A stretch of DNA of 64,000 bases from Ceratobasidium sp. AG-K. Its lineage: Eukaryota > Basidiomycota > Agaricomycetes > Cantharellales > Ceratobasidiaceae. The stretch is from NCBI GenBank assembly GCA_037039685.1, contig JAWNGF010000002.1, positions 1,612,001-1,676,000 of the forward strand, given 5' to 3'. The notes beneath the pieces are model-generated. The model did no database searches and was not told the origin of the DNA. It saw nothing but the letters and a program-made list of their open reading frames with translations. How positions within the stretch are numbered: position 1 is the stretch's first letter; each line of letters opens with the position of its first letter. The position numbers and the translations under genes are program-made. This document shows, piece by piece, positions 45,943 to 57,718 of the stretch.

Positions 45943-46916
45943 ATGCCTGCTGTGGTACCGACTTCCCAACCTGGGCCGCCACGCTTTGTCACGCCTGATG
46001 AGCACAAGCAATTGACTGCATCGACGCCGACCTCGTTTGGCGATATTCCGCCCGTCTTGCGGCACAAGGAAGAAAATGTTCAAGTTGTGTTGGATCCGCC
46101 GGTTCCAGAGTTGGGGAGCACGGACAAGGGGACTTTGTACATCATTGAGAGGTGAGTAAATCTGATCATCTCGACACGCACTGGCGTCTAACAATGTAAT
46201 TAATAGCACCCTCGCGTTCGTTTGGCCCTCTGGCACTGGGTTTACAGTCGAATACCCTCGGATAACCTTGCACGCCGTGTCGCGAGGAGAAACCGGCCCA
46301 TCGGTGTACTGCCAACTAGACGAGAGTGCCAACGGGCCTGGAGCAGACGAGGATGACCAGGAAGAGTCAGAGATGAGAGAATTGAGGATTATCCCGTCCA
46401 ACCCGGAGAGCGGTAAGTCCACAACCTAACTCACTTGGGCCCTCTACTAAGACTTCAATGTCCAGTCGAACCGATATTTGAAGCACTCTCCATGTGTGCA
46501 GCCCTCCACCCTGATCCAAACGCCGATGGCGGGGAGGAAGGCGATTGGGCAGACGACGGAGAGAACGAATTCGAAACGTTTGACGGTACGGGCGAAGAGG
46601 AGCTTAGTGAGGTCGGCAGGGTGCGCAGTGATTTTTCTACCCCCTCTACCCGGTTCCGACCATACTAGCCAACTCTGGCGCAAAACCTCCTCTTGATTTG
46701 TTTGTGCAATTTCCTCATGGCGTACATTGTTTCTTGCTGTCCTAGGCTGCTCTCGCACATCTCGAGTCAATTATATTCTTTCCCAATGAGGTCGAGGAAA
46801 ACGAGCCTAGCGAGGACGCCCTCGAAGATGCGCCCGAGGAAGTAAAGGGAGAGAAGCTGGAACCAACCGAGGAAACAAACGAGAGCAAGGCACCGACGGA
46901 GCCGGCTGCCAAGTAG
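45943..46916 (+). CDS. pICln-type methylosome chaperone
   Basis: Four exons (45943-46151, 46207-46412, 46466-46620, 46746-46916) give 246 residues. pICln (CLNS1A, fission yeast Saf5) has a PH fold that binds Sm proteins and presents them to PRMT5. Seen: GTLYIIESTLAFVWPSGTGF and VEYPRITLHAVSR, which form the PH strands, an acidic loop (GPGADEDDQEESEMRELRI), FEALSMCAALHPDP, and an acidic C-terminus. These landmarks match the Voldacs family. The last intron (46621-46745, 125 bp) is unusually long for this genome. The PRMT5 gene lies on the same strand 3.1 kb upstream. Confidence 0.88.
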
Positions 46917-47241
46917 AATGTTGAACAACCTCAGATTTAATTCAAGTTGACACAACCAGGTCACACAGTCCCACAATTCCGTCCCGTTTACAAGCTCGCG
47001 AGGTATATTGTAGCAAACATGAGATTAATCGACAAGAGAGAATGAGCGGGATCGCATACACAAAAATAACCACTAGGCCATGATCCCGATTTGCATCAAG
47101 GATCGTGCCTCGAACACCAATAAAAAAGGAGTGAGATGATTCTGCCATCCAAATAGGCGAATCGCTGCACAATGGTAGTACAGGACAATGCAATAAAATA
47201 ACCCATCTGCAAAGCTCAGCTAGTCGAGGTTGAACAGATGC
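46917..47241. other. Convergent 3' intergenic stretch
   Basis: Between the pICln and BQT4-like stops. AT-rich, no supported gene. Confidence 0.45.
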
Positions 47242-48489
47242 TTAGAAGAAAAGGTTAGGGATGACGGATCTATCCAAAAGGCGTTAGTATGTATCGGTGG
47301 CACCAACTCGAGCAACTTACGTTACACCCAGTCCAACAGCAAACGCCACTGCACCCCACATTGCGCTGCGTCGGTTGGCCTGTTGTGCACTACGGCTCCT
47401 GACAAGCTGGCGGTCAGAGGTATCGACGACTTGGCGATCCAAGTTGAGAGTAGGGGGCGGTGGTGTGGGCTCGCGGCCACGCTTCATGCCAGCCGGCTGT
47501 TCTGGTACGGCCTCGGTCGGGTCTTGTTGCGATGCAAGTAGCTTGGCCTCTGCTACGGCCTTCTCCCTCTTGAGACGCTCAATGAGAGCCTTACTCTCCG
47601 CTAGGTCCTCCTCCATATCCGGACCGGCAACCTCTGCCTCCTGCTCCTCTTGCTCTTGGTCCTGCTCTTGTTCCTGCGCCTCTTGCTCAGTCTCAGGCTC
47701 CTCGGTTGTAGTAGGAAGGGTGGCCTGCTTGAGAGGAGACAAAGGCACAATACGGGCCCGAGCAGGCGAGGCAGACTCGCGACGAGTGCGTTTGGCCGGA
47801 TGGGCATTGGGAGACTCTGCAGCGTTGGGAGCATTGCGGTTGGTTTTAAGAGGCGAAGACAGTGCACCCATATTGGCATTGACGGGGCCGTTGGTGGTGT
47901 GGCGACTCGACTTGCGGTACGAAGCACTCGCATCTGGCTGTGCCTCAGCGAGGGGATAGACCACCTGGGTAAGGCTGTAAGAAGGTGCGAGATGAACGGC
48001 AAGCGCTGGCGGAACCCAAGTACCAGCCAGACGCAGCTTGCCGCCCCCGTTGGCGCCTGTGAGGTCATAGTTGGCCTTGACCCAGCTCGAGTCAATCTTT
48101 TCGGCATCGTCGCCGGCGGTAGGGAATGCAGCTCGGAACATCGTGGAAAGGCTAATTGCACCCGTGTCGAATCGACGCAGGATGAACGCATGGCTTCCGT
48201 TTTGCTATGGGGGGTTAGGGGTTCAGCAGTGGCTAAGCAGTGGTGTTGGGTTGTACTTACTGTAGGGATTTTTACTCGACCAACAACAATGTCCTGTCCC
48301 TCGCGGGTAATAACCTGGAACTTGACGGGCGCTGGTTCCGTCTTGTCCACTGCACGACGTGGCATCAGCAACGAGTGGGGCTTTACTGATTATCAACTTA
48401 CTCGACGCAATCAGCGGGTTGAATGCATGGCTCGGCAGAGGCGGGCGCGGAGTGCTGGTCTTGGGAGCGAACTTGGTTGGCGCGTTCAT
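47242..48489 (-). CDS. KilA-N/APSES-type inner nuclear membrane protein, Bqt4-like
   Basis: Four exons (48402-48489, 48261-48349, 47321-48204, 47242-47269) give 362 residues. The N-terminal 140 residues form an APSES/KilA-N-like fold: VKFQVITREGQDIVVGRVKI, then QNGSHAFILRRFDTGAISLS, MFRAAFP and GTWVPPALAVHLA. The middle is disordered with a basic cluster (PAKRTRRE) and a Glu/Gln-rich coiled coil (QEAQEQEQDQEQEEQEAE). A single hydrophobic segment, MWGAVAFAVGLGVT, lies at the very C-terminus. That layout is that of fission yeast Bqt4, which tethers telomeres to the nuclear envelope. The alternative is a soluble Mbp1/Swi4-type factor, which the tail anchor argues against. If the last intron is not used, the protein ends directly at GVT. 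An upstream in-frame ATG is at 48531. Confidence 0.78.
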
Positions 48490-48594
48490 GATGTTGGCGG
48501 GGATCCGGAGGTGGTTCAGGTTCAGGTTCAATGCAAGGAAGATCGTGTTGGATAGGCGGCGCTTTGGCCTTGTTTATGTCTAACAACATGCACA

Positions 48595-50304
48595 TCACGT
48601 GGTACCATCGATCCGGATCTCCCACTCGACTGATTTGGTCATTCTCCCGGCTTCCAACTCTTCCCATCGTTTCCGCAACAACTGAAATAGTAGCACTTTG
48701 TCTGAGAGCTGTAACGCGAATGAGTTTTCTTTATATTTAGATTCAATAACTTCCTACCTGATGGGTGAGCACGCGACCAGACGTACTTGGAACGACAAAG
48801 AACAATGTTCGCTTGGTCTTCGTGTCTATTGTCTTTTAGGTTATCCTACCCACGACTACTCTCTTAGACCACCCTACCTTTGTTTAAACCATGTAGTAGA
48901 CATATCGGCTGGATATCGTACTCAAAAACATCTTTTAGCTTGGGCAAGTCCTTTTGACCCGAGCTACCCGCTGTATGCCGCTCAACCCGTATTCCATCTT
49001 CCACGCAATTTCCTTTGCTTGCCTTTGTGGCGTACGCAAAGACGTCCTCCCATATACCTTTACCGATCATACATACTATCTTCGGCCGCCACTTGTGCAC
49101 CTTTCGAAGGAATCCAGGCACGGCTGCGCGCCGCTCCGCCATCGACAATTCATTCATCTACCGGATGTAAATTAGCTTTCAGCCTGGAGGTTTGAATAAC
49201 GAAAATGATTACCTCTGCAGACGGTCGATCAACCAAGTTGGTCTGATTCAATGTAAATATGTTGGGCTGAAGTAATCAACAGGCACTTACAATTCCGAGC
49301 CTGAATCGCTCTGGAAGAGTATGATCCTCCGAAGGCGGGATAAGGGTGTCAGTGAGCCCTGCGTAAGGCTGGTTTCGAACCATGTTCATAAACTAATGAA
49401 GGCAAAGCAGACTGACCACCTTGGTGAAGGCACTTCCAGAAGCCATTACGAGGATTGGCAAAGTGATGCCCTTCTCCGGCAGATTTTTGCCCTGGGCTGA
49501 GTTGACTTTGTTAGAAATACCCTACCGCCAACCAAGTAAGAACAACCAAATACTTTATGCCACAAAACAAGACTGACATATATGTTAGCTTTCATGAATA
49601 GACAATTGTATAGTGCGTACTATTAAGGTCGTAATCCAGATTATCTTGTACGTAGTTTAGGTGTGCATATACCTCGGGTGGTGCGTACCCCCGTTTAAGG
49701 CGCTGCTTTTTGCTTCGGCGTCGTTCGTTTACAGGTTCAGGGGAATCTTCAAAGTCGTCTGAATCGTGATCGACCTTCTGGACAGCTCGACGGACTCGTC
49801 CGCTCGTTCGTCTGGACATATCAGGAATAGGACCTGTTTTCCGTTCTCCCGCAGCACTATGCGCTCTGGATTGTTCGGCCGTTTCCGCGGAGGCGCCTGT
49901 AGCTGAGTTGAACTGTTCATCCTCTGACATCAGATCTATCACGGCCGCTTTTGGGCATATTCATCAGTCTACTCGCTAGCCATTCACGTCCACTTACCAG
50001 CAGCAGTTCTATACCCAGCAGGTACATTCCTCATTCGTCTAGAGAATGTGGGCTGCGCATTCCGTTCAACCGACGCCCGTTCTTCCTTGGTCGCACCATC
50101 GTCCTCGGCCTTCAAGCAACGATCGTTCACCTCTGAATTGAGTGGTTTTTCTTCTTCTTTCTTCGACGTAAAGTACTTGGAGGCGATTCCTTTACCGGCA
50201 GCATCCTCTTTACGCTTGACGACGTCAGACATAGTCTCGGGAAGTGGCGTGCTCTCGACCTTGATGGGTGTCGACGGCCTCGATACGACATGCTCGACAG
50301 ACAT
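48595..50304 (-). CDS. Thymine-DNA glycosylase (MUG/TDG family)
   Basis: Nine exons (49998-50304, 49621-49947, 49554-49572, 49417-49496, 49291-49358, 49213-49242, 48873-49157, 48758-48817, 48595-48708) give 429 residues. TDG removes thymine or uracil opposite guanine to start base-excision repair. The catalytic motif ILFCGINPG appears once a 19-nt exon is joined to its neighbours, followed by SAGEGHHFANPRNGFWKCL, GLTDTLIPPSEDHTLPERF, TNLVDRPSAE, PKIVCMIGKGIWE and the C-terminal PSTSGRVLTH. The N-terminal 200 residues are disordered and basic, with RRTSGRVRRAV and ERRRSKKQRLKRG, probably for DNA contact and nuclear import. The donor at 48872 (GTGGTC) is weak but is the only one that keeps phase. 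Fission yeast Thp1 is a known fungal relative. Confidence 0.9.
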
Positions 50305-50465
50305 TGACAACAACACAATTAAATCGGCAAGAAGTAACAGCAACCAAGAAATCGCGCGGTCGTCGTCACTCTCGACCCACAATTGCCATGACGCGCCTAT
50401 TACGTCGTACAAATTGATTGATTGACGACGTTATTCCCAAATCCAAAGATACACAAATGAATTGT

Positions 50466-53117
50466 CTAGTGCTTGAACCTAAAGTCCAAACGACGGTTTC
50501 CGTCCTCTTCACGCGCCGCCTCATCTGCCTGGTACGCGATCTGTTGTTCAGGCGTGAGTTGGCTCCAGGCGCGTTCTTTCTTGTCGTTGAGACGACGCAG
50601 CCACCATCTGGTAGATCGTCAGTCTGGTAAGCCTAGCGACCGGAACGGACCGACTAACCTTTGCACGATGACGATAGCCGCCGAGCCGATACACAACGAA
50701 AATAGAATCTTGTTCGCACGATAATAGAGCGGGGCATCGTCCTTGCGATAGAGCTGAGACGAAACACTAACGCGTGTGTTAGTAACATGCTCGAGCATCG
50801 AGTTTGAGACTACTCACACGCTGCCCATTTGGACGATGACCTAGTCACAACAGGTTAGCTCGAGAATACCGGATTTGTGTCGGAAGTACGTGCATTGTAG
50901 GTTGCAGCGGCGACAGCGCGTTTCTTGACGTCAAAGCTGTTTTCCGACACCCAACTAGTCACGATTGGATGGAAGTAGGGATCTAGTTGATTGATAATCT
51001 CAATTAGCCCTAGTCTAGAAATAAAGTTTAACCACCTACAGCCTGCAATTAACGTGCTAATAGTGAACCGAGCCCAATTCGACGCGTGTTCCGGCAAATA
51101 TGCCAAGGCCTGAACACCGAACCGTGAGATGCTGCTGCCACCGTAGGCAAAATAAAAAAAAAAAATCTCACAATAAGAGGGCCCAAACTCCAGATTTCAC
51201 CAAACAGCACATGTAGTGCGCGCTCGCCAAAGTAGTCCGATGACTTGGACAGTGCCAACATCTACCGGCGGCTAGGTTAGCACAACGTGCGGGGTTTAGA
51301 ATTGACACGCATACGGTGATGATTTGCAACGCGGCAGCAGGTATCCCCAGAAGATTGCTTTCAATGGTGGAGAATCCTGTGTCGTGACGTATTAGAACCC
51401 CAAATTAACTTTGAGTCAGTCATATGCGTACCGAGGTTCTTGAGGCTTAGGTTGAGGTAGCCGGAAACGGGACTTTGAGGGATGTATGCGACCAGACCGA
51501 TTGCGTAAAGTCCCCACAGAGATGGATCACCCCATGCATTCTACGAAACCATTCGCATCAGGAATCAATTTGTCTATTCCCACACCAAACATACCTTGAA
51601 ATCCTGCCACTTGAGCGGTTCGTGGATTTGCACCAACCCCTTTGCAGGGTCATTTCTCAGAATGCGCTATGGGATGTAACAGTCAGCCATGTTGGATTAT
51701 AGATTTCATCTTTCGTCAGACACTTACGTTGATAGCAATCACCTCCTGACGCTCAGTAAACCTTGACCCCCACGTAAACTCAAAATGGCTAAATTCGAGT
51801 TTGATTAGGGCACTTACCATGACTTTTTAGCCCAGAACCCGCGCTTGGTCCGAGTCGGAGAACTCGGCAGGTAGTACCAGCTCGCAAGACCGATGACGGC
51901 CGTAAACAGGCCTTCAAGGAGGAACATCCATTGCCTGTACGCGAGGGTTAATGAACCAAACACGCGAATCCAGGGTACGCTACCACGCACCATCCAGCCA
52001 TTCCACGAATGCCACGCATTTGCAAGATCCCCGATGCCAACAGCCCAGTGGCGATCCTCGCAACGTTGAGAGCTAGGACCGGCGTAAATCATAAGGCGTG
52101 TGGGATTGCACGTGCTACTCACTGGCCCAGAACCACGAGAGGCGGATCGCCAATTCTTTACTTGTGTACCAGTACGTGGCGTACAAGATCACGCCGGCTA
52201 TTAGGATAGGGTAGGATGAGTATTTTGAACACAGATGTGGAGTGGGCGCGTACGAATGAAACCGCCCTCGAATGCGCCGATCAATGCGCGGGTGATGTAG
52301 AATGTGGTGCGGTTGGTGATCCAAGCCTGGGCCCATGAGACCATAGACCAGCTACAAGTGGGGCAAATGATTAAGTTTGTTCGGCCTCCCACGTGGTTGG
52401 ACGGACCATATCATTAGACCTGGGAGCCAACGTTCCATTCCGAGCCGTTTGATCATGTACTGCGATGGCAGTTCGGCCGCGAGGAAAGCCAAGAGTTGGA
52501 TCGTGGTGCCGTTGTTGTAGTCCTAGAGTATGGATCAGCATACGTACTAGCATATAGGAGTTTAAGCGCACGTTGGTCGTTAATTTGAGGTCCTACGTCA
52601 TCCGTATTAGCTCAGACACACGACTCGACTTGGCATGGTCATACCGCTAGAAAGTTGTCCGTCAAAGCGTTCCCAATGTTTCCACGGTCAACTAGATACC
52701 AGTTAGTACAAACTCAGTGCGTCACCGTCGAGACCTACTTTGGAGACCAAAGAACATGAGACACAGCCAAGTCTGAAACAAGCCATTAGTTGTGACCCAA
52801 GTACCAGGACGCGCTTCAACTTACCATTAGCCGTATGTCGACCTTCCGTACGAGAGCCTTTTCCTCTTCAGGACTCCAGGTAGCTCCTGGATCCCATCGG
52901 TGCAAGCCCTATAACCCGATAAGGAACACCAGGATGCATCGAGATCATGAACACTTACCTCGTAGTTATTGTGTGGCCTAGTACTCCTCCACAGTTGTTC
53001 GTTACCCACGAGAGGTTGAACGAGCCCGGCACTATTACTTGATATGGAGCTACGCTCGGGGTCACCCTTTTCAGGCGTCCGGGAACCGGTGCGGTTAACG
53101 GCCTTATCGGTGGACAT
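50466..53117 (-). CDS. MFS transporter, allantoate permease (Dal5) family
   Basis: Twenty exons run from 52959-53117 down to 50466-50607 and sum to 543 residues; small ones are 52572-52592 (21 nt) and 50818-50840 (23 nt). The anion:cation symporter family imports organic anions such as allantoate, nicotinate or small peptides across the plasma membrane. Seen: VRKVDIRLMTWLCLMFFGLQ, DRGNIGNALTDNF, QLLAFLAAELPSQ, ALIGAFEGGFIPGVILYATY with the usual YWYTSKELAIRLSWF, RGIRGMAGW, FLLEGLFTAVIG and YYLPSSPT. Twelve helices are expected. The intron 50841-50893 seems to start with GC; a GT donor one codon later breaks phase. Intron 51110-51171 contains a 12-T run. The substrate cannot be inferred. Confidence 0.88.
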
Positions 53118-54034
53118 GTGGGAGGGCCAGAGGGCAGGAACTCACAGGAAGTGGGAACCATTTTCTGCGCATATTTATGCAGCGAGAATAGCTACGGCTA
53201 TGAGGTTATCTTATGCCGGTTCCTGCGAAGGAATCCAATTAGAAGAATGAGGTTTGAGCACGCCATTTACTGGGTGCTATGATGCGAGAGTTCCTCAGTA
53301 GAGGGTCACGTGGTATAGAAGATAGATACTTGATTTATCAAGTCACAATCAGTAAGCCCGATGGGGAAAGCACTAATAATGTATTTGTTTGATGCGCCAC
53401 AAAATGTGACCGCGTGGGTCGCCTGGGATTTATAAGAATACACGTATTGTCTGAGGAGTTGGGTCAAGAATGCTCCTGGATTTTAATCGGCCGAATAATG
53501 TATGTATGTGCTGCTTATCTTATATTTTCGAGGTCGCATGATAGACGCGAAAGGGGTTCAGCCTGATCAGACTGAATTCCTTGCCATGTTGAGCGACAGT
53601 GGCGCGCTAGCACCGCCAAGCGAGACCTGCTAACCACGGTGAGCGCTACGGAAATAAATGATTTGAATATTTTGGAAGCTTGTCCCTTGTTTGATAACTC
53701 CCAATTGTGATGTTGAAGTTGGAGTTTGACCCGGGAAAATATGTTCTGTTTTATATACAATTTATATAACAAACAATGGCAGTCGTGGCTTGCACGCGAG
53801 ACAAGCATGTGCGGCAAGGCTGAAACTGAGCACACGAAGTGTTGGGTCGATGGGTTTGCGCTCGACGGGTGTTCCTGAGTCCTGACAGAAGCGGGTTTTT
53901 GCAGGTCCAATGACCGGGAACTCGATCGGTCATGGATGATCTGCTTCCACACTTCATTCCACCTCATCCACCTCATCTGCTCCGACGACCACAACCTCCT
54001 CTGCGACTCAGGGCTTGTTTTTGTTGCTGAACCT
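53118..54034. other. Divergent intergenic region, MFS/WC-2-like
   Basis: A CACGTG lies at 53307-53312, 190 bp before the MFS start. Near 53936-54030 a Ser/Thr-rich frame could be the true N-terminus of the WC-2-like protein, but it joins only if the five-T run near 54017-54021 is one base short. ORFs at 53515-54219 on the minus strand look spurious. Confidence 0.45.
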
Positions 54035-56881
54035 ATGCAACCTGCGTTTGACCCGGTGCTCGAAGAGAGCCAGCAAGCCGCCATGAAGCAGTTTCCAGTG
54101 CCGGAGTTTGGGCAAACACGGTGTTGTAAGTCGTTGTGGTTTTCGGTAGCGCTCGCTGACGTGCGCAGACTGGAGTTTGCTTGACTCGGACCTGCGGTAT
54201 TTGTATCTCGACCCAACATGTTTTGTGCACATGGGCGACCAGGCCCAGGCTATTATCGGAACTTGTTTGCTTGACTATGTCCATCCAGATGAACAACACT
54301 CTGCCCGTGCCGACCTCGGAAATGTTTTGGCAAGCAGGACTCTGCATGGGAGCGTCACTCGGTGCGTGGCAAAAACATGATTTCTTTCCAGAGCTAATCA
54401 CAGATGACGTTGTAGCGTGCGATATGCCCGGCTGTCCAGAATCAGGGCCATCCTTGGCTGCAATGCTCCAGAATCATTTCCGGATGCCCACATTGTAACA
54501 GTCGATGAACACTACATCGCCTGTGATGTGGTTATTAATTGGGTCTCTGACAACGTTGTGCTCTGCTTCCTGCACGCCATCGTCGGTAAGACTACTGACC
54601 CTGAGAAGCCTGCCCATCGCTCACCACGCGTGAAACTACCCTACTAGATAAGGGCAAGGCCGACAACGACGAACTGAACAAGACACACTGGACCAACTGG
54701 TGTGGCACCTCGGCCATGACCACCGATGTGCGTCCCACGTCTCTTTCCCTCCCCACAGTCCCTTCACGTGCTTCCTGAGCCCGTATGTAATGGCTATTTC
54801 CAAACCATTCATTCTAACACGCCCTCCGCTTTAATAGCACGCAGCTGGCCTGTTTGACCGCCTACGACGACTCGTGCCCCCGTCTTCGACTCCCCCCGAT
54901 CGCATTTTTCAGATTCTTATCAACCAGCCTGCCCGGCCCATACTCTTCAGCTGGCCCCCTGAAGGGTATACGGCCGGTGAATTTGGCAAGCTCGTTCATA
55001 GAATGCAAATAGGGCCGAGTGGAGACAATCATCCGAGAAGCGAGGACGGCGCCAAGACGAGCTGCACTAGGCGATACAAGGCTAACCAACGAATCGTCGA
55101 GGGCGGCGTACTTAAAGACGTCGAAAGTATTTTCATTCCCCACGGTCCGTTGTATCCCCTGCGCTGCGACTCCAACGCAACTGACTGTTTGACCAGGCGC
55201 TGTCATCTTTGCCTGCCATAAAGTAGTTGCGTCGTACTCCGACATGCAGCGCTCCGACATGTACCACAACTACCAGCGCCAGCCAGGTTCCCACTACCCG
55301 GCTCAGCCACACCAGCAATCTCTGGGACAATACGATAGCGAAGTTCGCCGAGGCGTTAGCGACGCCGAGTATTCTGCGTCTGGTGTGCCTGAGTCCCCTG
55401 AGTATGCTCATTCCCGGGTCGCAACGTCCGGCTATCAACGCGGGCCGGCCGAGTACGGCGGTCCCCAGTATGCGCGGAATGGAGATTATGCGCACGGCCC
55501 GTACGTGCAGCAGCCGTATCCCGGGCCTTACCCAATCCCGCCGAATCAGCAACGGAACCACGTATACGCGCCCGCCCCGCCGCATTCGCATCCTGATCAT
55601 CGGGGCAACGAAGGATGGGGATATTCCCAGCAGCAACCGCCAGCGCAACCACCTTGGCCAGCGAGCAATCCTCGGACGACAAGTCCCAGGCCTGCCGCTG
55701 GCTACGAAGGTGGGCCGTCATGGATGGCGGCCCAGGGATGGACTCAGGGCCCTGTGGAGCAGGCGCCTCCCCAGCAACATCCGCAACCGCAACCAGGTTA
55801 CTCGTATCCCAGTTCGCAGCAGTTCGGTCCCCCTCCGGTACCTGCGCAACAACAACAACCCCTTTCGCCGCCACCGCCCTACGCACCCAACACACCTGTT
55901 TCCCAGCCTCCGACCCATCTGGAGCCTCCCCCACAGGCGAAACGTGATCCGTCTCCGGCCGACGAAGAAACCACGATCCCTCGTGTTCATGCCCCTCCGA
56001 AACGTAAACGCGAGTCCATCCCCAAGCGGGAACTCAATGACACGCCGGATCTAGCTCACGCGGATGGGGAAGGACCAGGACACCTGCAGCCCAGTCCACC
56101 AAGTAAGGACGTTATTGCACGTGAGCGCGGACACAGCACGGGCATGACCATCCCCCGCGCCGGCGGAGCGCCTCCACCAGGTGTTTTGCGGTGCTCGAGC
56201 TGCAAGAATGAGACATCCCCCGAATGGCGCAAAGGTATAAGATTTCATTTCTGATGTCATTGTTTAAGCTTCTGACTGGCTGTCTCTTGTCTGTCCCGAT
56301 CGTGTCTCGATCATGCCATGTTCGTCGATCACTTTTATGGTTGGATGTGATCGATCGATCAACGTTTGTGGTGATTAGGACCCTCGGGCAAGAAAGATCT
56401 CTGCAATGCGTATGTTCGTTTCGTTGCGGTCGTGTTGGCAATTTGGCTCACACGTTGGTATTAGGTGTGGACTGCGGTACGCCCGGTCCAAGCAAAAGAA
56501 AGACGGAGCTGGTGCTCCCAAGCGTCGTCGCGACAAGGAAGTTCGCTTGCACCTGCTCCAGCTCCAACCGCTCCTCCGCTGAGTCTTCGACCTGCTCCAA
56601 TGGCTCCAAGTTCCAGTAGCTCCACCGCTCCACCTTGGCCAAACCCCAACCCCAGTCAACCACCCGAGGGTAGGGTACCTAAGCGACAGCGTAGCGGAAC
56701 GCTCAACGGTACCTTGTCACCCTCGCCTCCTCAAAGCCAGCCAAGCTCGTATGACGGACAATACGGCCAGCCTGTTTATCCGCACGGATACAATAACGGC
56801 TACGGAATAGAGTACGCGCGCATGCCACAATATGCTGCCCCAGAAGTAGCCTCCGATGACCGAACATACGCTGGTCAATAG
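54035..56881 (+). CDS. PAS/GATA zinc-finger transcription factor, white-collar-2-like
   Basis: Eight exons (54035-54125, 54169-54361, 54416-54585, 54648-54727, 54838-55144, 55197-56234, 56379-56409, 56465-56881) give about 775 residues. WC-2 proteins partner WC-1 photoreceptors in blue-light and clock control. A PAS-like region (YWSLLDSDLRYLYLD, LLDYVHPDEQHSARAD) occupies about 30-150, then a basidiomycete-type segment with TSCTRRYKANQRIVEGG and SIFIPHGAVIFACHK. A Pro/Gln-rich stretch and an NLS (PPKRKRESIPKRE) precede the GATA finger CSSC-x18-CNAC, whose second half sits on a 31-nt exon. After KRRRDK the frame breaks at 56537-56538 (AAGGAA); one more G would give GSSLAPAPAPTAPP and an open tail to 56881. 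The N-terminal start is unresolved. A Sre/Gat1-type factor is a weaker alternative. Confidence 0.72.
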
Positions 56882-57287
56882 GGGGTATAGCAGCAGAGCT
56901 TTGGAACTTTCTTCGCAGACTTTCCGTCATATTTATCACTCAATTCAGCGGGCATTTTCCAGGTGCCCTCTGACTTGTTTCCACCATCATTCAAATGTCT
57001 CATCTCGGGTAACCTATCCAACGCACTTTGTGTATCAAGAACTGTGTTCATCTCTCGGTTCCTTTTTCTTTCATTCTTGTTACCTTACGACCTGTGCCTT
57101 GCACATTTTCATTCTGTCGTGTGGCTTGTTCCCTCACTTTGCCTGTGATTTGTATTGCGGTATTTATCCTGGAGTGTAAAATCTCATCTATCCATTTTCT
57201 GTTGATGGCCTGTCAGTGATAAGCGCCAGCGGTAATAGCGCTGTTTACGGTTTTGCGAATGCGAGATTCACCGGGCGACACTTGCAA
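56882..57287. other. Intergenic, T-rich 3' region
   Basis: 3' untranslated DNA of the WC-2-like gene followed by the PET191 promoter. ORFs here translate mostly to Phe, Leu, Ser and Cys and are spurious. Confidence 0.5.
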
Positions 57288-57718
57288 ATGTCGACCAACT
57301 CGTGCGAATACCTCTTTACCTCGCTCAAGGCCTGCATATTGCAATCCGATTGCGTTCAGGTTCAAGGAATTCTGTAAGACATCTCGCACTCATTTGACCC
57401 ATACGTCCATTTACTGCGTCCCCTAAATTTTCCATCCAGGCCCTCAGAATGTCTTCGACACCACGCGGACGAGCTGCCTGAAGACTGCCGGCACCTGCGC
57501 AAAGCGTTTTTTGAATGCAAGCGAAGCAAGGTGAGCTAGCGAATAAACACGTGTTTAATTTTTGTCTTCAGCCACCATCTGTATCGTGGCTTTCCATTTC
57601 TTGACTGATGAATATTCCTCAGCTCGATATGCGCAAGCGATTCAGGGGGGGCGCGGGTGGGATGCCTCCAGGAATGAAGGCACCGTCGAGTGGTGATGCC
57701 CAACCGGCGCCGGAGTAG
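57288..57718 (+). CDS. PET191: Cytochrome c oxidase assembly factor Pet191/COA5
   Basis: Three exons (57288-57373, 57440-57530, 57623-57718) give 90 residues. Pet191/COA5 is a twin-Cys protein of the mitochondrial intermembrane space that is needed to build complex IV. The conserved cysteines lie in SLKACILQSDCV, SECLRHHADELPEDC and AFFECKRSKLDMRKRFRG, all family hallmarks, and the C-terminal extension is short and Gly/Pro-rich. The last intron is 92 bp, longer than usual here. No cleavable leader is needed because import uses Mia40-type oxidation. Confidence 0.93.

Noticed and set aside
51110..51171. 12-T run as a possible assembly artefact inside the MFS gene
   Set aside because: It lies wholly inside an intron with good splice ends and does not affect the reading frame.
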